Below, in pieces: positions 6,262 to 8,852 of a stretch of DNA of 8,852 bases. Location: contig JABFSY010000129.1 in NCBI GenBank assembly GCA_013140395.1, positions 1 to 8,852 of the forward strand. Direction: 5' to 3'. The stretch is from Cyclobacteriaceae bacterium. GTDB lineage: Bacteria > Bacteroidota > Bacteroidia > Cytophagales > Cyclobacteriaceae. The translations under genes and the position numbers were made by a program. The notes below the pieces were generated by a model that did no database searches, was not told where the DNA came from, and saw only the letters and a program-made list of their open reading frames with translations. Position 1 is the stretch's first letter; each line of letters opens with the position of its first letter.

Positions 6262-6402
6262 TCAACAGCCAAGGCTTTTTTTCAAATCCCTTTGAGGTAA
6301 TCCACCAAAATCAAAAGGTTTTTCAGGTTCCTCTATAGGCAACCCTGAAACTTTTTTTGCTTCACTTTCTTTTTTTGGAATCTTCCCTTTCTTTTTACTC
6401 AT
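6262..6402 (-). CDS. Small Lys-rich protein of 46 residues, function unknown
   Basis: A short gene with ATG at 6400-6402 and TGA at 6262-6264. Residues 1-17 are strongly basic (MSKKKGKIPKKESEAKK). A proline-containing linker (VSGLPIEEPEKP) follows, then a distinctive end with PFDFGGLPQRDLKKSLGC. There is no signal peptide or membrane segment, so it is probably cytoplasmic. It begins 10 bases after the glycosyltransferase stop on the same strand, so the two are probably co-transcribed. It ends 4 bases from the end of the convergent murF-alr. The ordered composition and the tight spacing on both sides argue for a real gene. I have the impression of similar tails (GGLP-x-RDLKK-x-LGC) in other Bacteroidota small proteins but cannot confirm it. 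No function can be given. Confidence 0.65.
   Translation of the reverse strand: MSKKKGKIPKKESEAKKVSGLPIEEPEKPFDFGGLPQRDLKKSLGC
6321..6358 (+). terminator. Candidate intrinsic terminator of murF-alr, inside the convergent small gene
   Basis: The arms TTTCAGG (6321-6327) and CCTGAAA (6344-6350) pair perfectly. The pairing continues inward with TT/AA and CCT/AGG, with single bulged C residues, to a CTAT loop. Seven T residues follow one base after the stem (6352-6358). This is 64 bases after the murF-alr stop, and on the plus strand fits a rho-independent terminator. It lies wholly within the coding sequence of the minus-strand small gene. Confidence 0.5.
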
Positions 6403-6412
6403 ATCGAAGCAG

Positions 6413-7588
6413 TTACTTAAACAAGCTAGAGAATTTTTCTGACAAAATTTTTCTGGCGTACTTTGTTTCGCCCAATTGCCGGGCGGCTGCTTGATAATTT
6501 TTTAGTTGTACCGGGTTAGATAGAAAGGGTGAGATCTTCTTTACAAAATCAGTAGGATGAGCAGGGTCAACAAAGACTCCGCAATGCACCAGTTCAATTT
6601 CATTTTTTATCCACCCACCAAAATTGACTATAATCATTTTGCCTGCTGCCAGTCCGTCAAAAAATTTGTTAGGAGATCCGGTTTCTAAAATGGGCACATT
6701 TTTATAACAGATGAAGGAAGCATCGGTTACATTCAGTAATTCTTTTACTCCTTCCCGATTTTGAAAATCGACAAAAGTGAGATTGCTCAAGCCTAATTGA
6801 GCAGCATTGTTTTTTAATCTTTCTCGGAGCGCACCCTCTCCACAAATGATAAACTGAATCGGGAGCTGTGCTTTGCGAGAAGCGTTAGCGCATTCTAAAA
6901 AATAATCCAAACCATTGGCAACGCCCACGGCTCCAATGTAGGAGACCACGAATTTCCCTTTTACTTTAAATTTTTCCTCCAACACCGTGCGCTTCGTTTC
7001 CGGTTGGTAGTATTCACAGTCGGCCATGTTGGGGATCTGATGCACCGAGGCTGGCAATCCCATCTTCTTTTTCACAATTGCTTCGATAGAAGGAGATAAC
7101 GCCACAACGGCTTTGGCGGATCGGTAAGTTCTTTTCTCGAGCGAAAATAAAAATTCTTTAAAAAAATAATTTTCAACAAATCCCAATTGGATAGGGGCGT
7201 CAGGCCATAGGTCACCCACTTCAAACAGATAAGGAATTTTGCGAAATGTCTTTAACCACATCGCGACAAGCCCAATGGTAAGTGGCACGGAGATCGCGTA
7301 GCAGTAATCGATATGCTTTATTTTATTGGCCACCCTGATCGCGCCCAAATTATATTTTAAGAAAGAAAATGATCGAGCAGCAAACCCGAATTTATTGTCG
7401 TACGCAACCGGCAAATAGTGGATCTCAATTCCTTCAAGAATTTGCTTCTTATAGATTTTCTCATTGTGCGCAGTTATCACAATTGTTTCGATCCCTTTAT
7501 CAACTAATGCTTTTGCTAAATAATAGGAACGAATAGCACCCCCTTTAGCTGGTTGATTGAAGTGCTGATGGAGAAGTAATACTTTCAA
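6413..7588 (-). CDS. GT4-family glycosyltransferase (GT-B fold)
   Basis: A 391-residue retaining glycosyltransferase that probably adds a sugar from a nucleotide-sugar donor to a surface polysaccharide or lipid-linked acceptor. The N-terminal acceptor domain starts KVLLLHQHFNQPAKGGAIRSY with the glycine-rich GGAIR, and later has EVGDLWPDAP, as in WbuB-like enzymes. The C-terminal donor domain has FVVSYIGAVGVANGLDYFL, FIICGEGALRERL and the donor-site segment GSPNKFFDGLAAGK, where an Asp takes the place of the second Glu of the usual E-x7-E motif. There is no ATG near the N-terminus. The TTG at 7586-7588 gives MKVLLLHQHF, the usual family start. A TTG at 7646-7648 would add 20 polar residues (411 in total). 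Substrate not readable; no polysaccharide cluster is visible in the window. The 46-residue gene follows 10 bases downstream. Confidence 0.88.
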   Translation of the reverse strand: MKVLLLHQHFNQPAKGGAIRSYYLAKALVDKGIETIVITAHNEKIYKKQILEGIEIHYLPVAYDNKFGFAARSFSFLKYNLGAIRVANKIKHIDYCYAISVPLTIGLVAMWLKTFRKIPYLFEVGDLWPDAPIQLGFVENYFFKEFLFSLEKRTYRSAKAVVALSPSIEAIVKKKMGLPASVHQIPNMADCEYYQPETKRTVLEEKFKVKGKFVVSYIGAVGVANGLDYFLECANASRKAQLPIQFIICGEGALRERLKNNAAQLGLSNLTFVDFQNREGVKELLNVTDASFICYKNVPILETGSPNKFFDGLAAGKMIIVNFGGWIKNEIELVHCGVFVDPAHPTDFVKKISPFLSNPVQLKNYQAAARQLGETKYARKILSEKFSSLFK

Positions 7589-7694
7589 AATTGGAAATTC
7601 AGTTGTAAAGTGGTGTTCGTTAGTGTAAATTTTATTCGATTTAGCCAAAAAAAGTACTTCAATGTTATGTTTCCATTAATAGCATCGAATCCAT

Positions 7695-7726
7695 TTGAAC
7701 CTGAGTATAATATTTTCCGTTATTTG
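7695..7726 (+). promoter_or_regulatory. Weak candidate promoter for the 65-residue protein gene
   Basis: TTG at 7695-7697 and GTTATTTG at 7719-7726 are 21 bases apart. The TTTG is intact but the leading TA of the -7 box is replaced by GT. Transcription would start about 15 bases before the ATG at 7749. Confidence 0.3.
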
Positions 7727-7748
7727 TATCAGACAACCACTAATTGTC

Positions 7749-7946
7749 ATGAAACAATCACCAAAGTTAGCCATTCTTCAGAGCTTAGATGAACTGAATT
7801 TTGTGCAAATGGAAGAGGTACTTGGTTACATCAAAAGTATCGTCAGCCATTCTGGAAAGGATGATCGCTCCTTCAAAAAAGAAGCGATGAAAGAGATCCG
7901 CCAGGCATTGCGCAAAGGCAAAAAGGGGCTGCAACTCGCAGCGTAG
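7749..7946 (+). CDS. Small protein of 65 residues, unknown function
   Basis: Cytoplasmic-looking, charged and mostly helical. The N-terminal half reads LAILQSLDELNFVQMEEVLGYIKSIV (about 7-32), reminiscent of the short helical units of DUF2281-type or antitoxin-like proteins that end in 'VLDYIxxL'. The C-terminal half is basic (FKKEAMKEIRQALRKGKKG). No toxin partner is next to it: the neighbours are a divergent glycosyltransferase gene and a convergent carboxypeptidase gene. The frame is open upstream to 7695, but the ATG at 7749 removes an unrelated hydrophobic stretch and fits the candidate promoter, so it is preferred. The antitoxin idea is weak; no function is assigned. Confidence 0.7.
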   Translation: MKQSPKLAILQSLDELNFVQMEEVLGYIKSIVSHSGKDDRSFKKEAMKEIRQALRKGKKGLQLAA

Positions 7947-7990
7947 ATCGCACCCTTTAATCGATCTAGTAGGCTTTTTCAGAGAAGCCT
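7944..7990 (+). terminator. Tandem hairpins after the 65-residue protein gene (possible terminator)
   Basis: TAGATCG (7944-7950) and CGATCTA (7962-7968) are perfect 7-base arms that include the stop codon. A second hairpin, AGGCTT (7971-7976) with AAGCCT (7985-7990), follows directly, and a short T5 run lies between them. A good T-run after the second stem is missing, so this is a weak intrinsic terminator at best; it could also serve the opposite strand. Confidence 0.35.
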
Positions 7991-8071
7991 GGATGAAATC
8001 TTCACCCCAAATTTTCAGGTAACATTTCAGTAACATTACCCTTCAGGGTTCTCGCATCAGGTCTTGGTAAA

Positions 8072-8099
8072 TTTGATCTTTGATTTTTGAACCTTGAAT
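8072..8099. repeat. Degenerate 7-base tandem repeat
   Basis: Four adjacent heptamers, TTTGATC, TTTGATT, TTTGAAC and CTTGAAT, stand just downstream of the carboxypeptidase stop. Each differs from TTTGATT by one to three bases. The tract is intergenic and of unknown role; it may be a replication-slippage remnant. Confidence 0.45.
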
Positions 8100-8101
8100 T
8101 T

Positions 8102-8852
8102 CTATTCCCCCACCATAAACACTGCATTGGAGAAAAGCATTTTGCCATTCTCCCAAAAACTGCGGAATAGTGGATTGTCGACTAAGTAAACAACCTGTCC
8201 CTTTCCTTTATCTTCCACGCCAAACACAAGAGTATTCTCTAATTGCTTATTGATTTTCACTCCGGCAAATCCAATCAACGGTTTTTGTTTGCCCTTTAGC
8301 AACCCAACGTTCCAACCTTTCTCAAGGTAGACATAGTGAAGCTCACTTGTTCGGAGTGAATAATAGAAATCACCCAAGCCAAAAGCGAGCGGATGCGATT
8401 TGTCCAAGCTGACTTTATAGACTGCTCCAAAGATTGAATTGCTTAATTCTTTCCTTTCGGCATCGCCATATTTAACCGGACCTTCTTTTTCTTTTTGTTC
8501 TTTGGCTTCCTTTTCGGCTTTGTTTTTTGCCTCGTCATTGGCATATACCTTCAGACCAAAACCCTTCTTGTCGGCAAAAGAAGAATTGGCTCCGGCTATC
8601 GAAATGAGCCTTCCTCCATCGGCAATCCAATGCTCAATCATAGATAATGTACTCTCGTCAAGTAATTTATAATTGCCATCGGGTATAATGAGCACATCAT
8701 ATTTCCATAGGTCAACATTCTTAAAGTAATCGGTGCCAATGATCGTTAAAGGATAATGTAATTGTTGCTCAAAGAAATGCCATACTGGTCCGTGGTCTAG
8801 TGAAGAAGTTTGGTCGCCACCTAACAATGCCACCTTGGGAGCTTTGATATAG
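8102..8852 (-). CDS. M14-type zinc carboxypeptidase, C-terminal part (runs off right edge)
   Basis: The last 250 residues of a larger protein; the frame stays open to the window edge. The visible part begins YIKAPKVALLGGDQTSSLDHGPVWHFF, then has YDVLIIPDGNY and HWIADGGRLISIAG. This is the glutamine-amidotransferase-like (Rossmann-type) tail found after the peptidase domain in large secreted M14 carboxypeptidases of Bacteroidota. No Cys follows PDGNY, so the tail is probably non-catalytic. A charged Lys/Glu-rich insert (plus-strand positions about 8465-8540) interrupts the domain. A VYLVDNPLFRSFWENGKMLFSNAVF segment closes it. The catalytic zinc domain (HxxE...H) is outside the window, so assignment to M14 rests on the tail only. 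No start codon is present here; the in-frame GTG at 8831-8833 is an internal Val of KVALLGG. The signal peptide would be at the unseen N-terminus. Confidence 0.78.
   Translation of the reverse strand, partial: YIKAPKVALLGGDQTSSLDHGPVWHFFEQQLHYPLTIIGTDYFKNVDLWKYDVLIIPDGNYKLLDESTLSMIEHWIADGGRLISIAGANSSFADKKGFGLKVYANDEAKNKAEKEAKEQKEKEGPVKYGDAERKELSNSIFGAVYKVSLDKSHPLAFGLGDFYYSLRTSELHYVYLEKGWNVGLLKGKQKPLIGFAGVKINKQLENTLVFGVEDKGKGQVVYLVDNPLFRSFWENGKMLFSNAVFMVGE

Noticed and set aside
6267..6282. Short AGCC/GGCT repeat followed by T7 just after the murF-alr stop
   Set aside because: The arms leave only a 2-base loop, so a stable hairpin is unlikely; the longer hairpin at 6321-6350 followed by T7 is the better terminator.
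7785..8036. Open frame of 83 residues on the minus strand
   Set aside because: It is antisense to the 65-residue gene, extends into the hairpin region, and its composition looks random.
8018..8049. Short dyads GGTAA/TTACC and ACCCT/AGGGT between the 65-residue gene and the carboxypeptidase gene
   Set aside because: Arms of five bases are expected by chance; there is no T-run or promoter context to support a function.
8439..8672. Open frame of 77 residues on the plus strand, Ser/Leu/Ala-rich
   Set aside because: It is the antisense shadow of the charged insert and nearby part of the carboxypeptidase tail, which has clear family features.

Overview
The window looks like a chromosomal segment of a Bacteroidota bacterium, most likely of the Cytophagales type. 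The reasons are a TonB-dependent receptor that opens with a carboxypeptidase-regulatory-like domain, a fused MurF-Alr protein (a known arrangement in this phylum), promoters of the TTG-N19-TAnnTTTG type, starts with almost no Shine-Dalgarno sequence, and a large M14 carboxypeptidase with a glutamine-amidotransferase-like tail. No RNA genes, insertion sequences or CRISPR arrays were seen. There is no stretch above 300 bases without a gene.

Region 1 (1-2982) is a divergent metal-homeostasis locus, most probably for zinc. The minus strand carries the start of a TonB-dependent outer-membrane receptor. The plus strand carries a compact four-gene operon: a MerC-like membrane protein, a secreted protein with a CFFC motif, a His-rich lipoprotein, and a COG0523 GTPase of the YciC/ZagA/ZigA type. 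The intergenic region holds three copies of a dyad (core TGCAAC-N3-GTTGCA) with the 7-1-7/8-1-8 symmetry of Fur-superfamily operators. Two of them sit at the same offset from a TATATT(T/C)G promoter element on each side. This suggests that one Zur-like repressor controls outer-membrane uptake, surface or periplasmic metal handling and the cytoplasmic metallochaperone together. The metal and the regulator are inferred, not shown.

Region 2 (2979-6257) is mostly housekeeping. A small secreted protein of unknown function overlaps the GTPase gene tail to tail. It is divergent from csaA (tRNA-binding-domain protein/chaperone). Next comes an imperfect 24-base inverted repeat of the 'ccactaagacac' type, which lies directly before, and falsely extends, the gene for the MurF-Alr fusion that makes D-alanine and adds D-Ala-D-Ala to the peptidoglycan precursor.

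Region 3 (6262-7588, minus) holds a GT4 glycosyltransferase followed by an overlooked 46-residue Lys-rich gene. The coding sequence of the small gene, read on the other strand, forms a hairpin plus T7 that looks like the terminator of murF-alr.

Region 4 (7749-8852) has a 65-residue protein of unknown function on the plus strand, an intergenic stretch with hairpins and a degenerate 7-base tandem repeat, and the C-terminal end of an M14 zinc carboxypeptidase that runs off the right edge on the minus strand.
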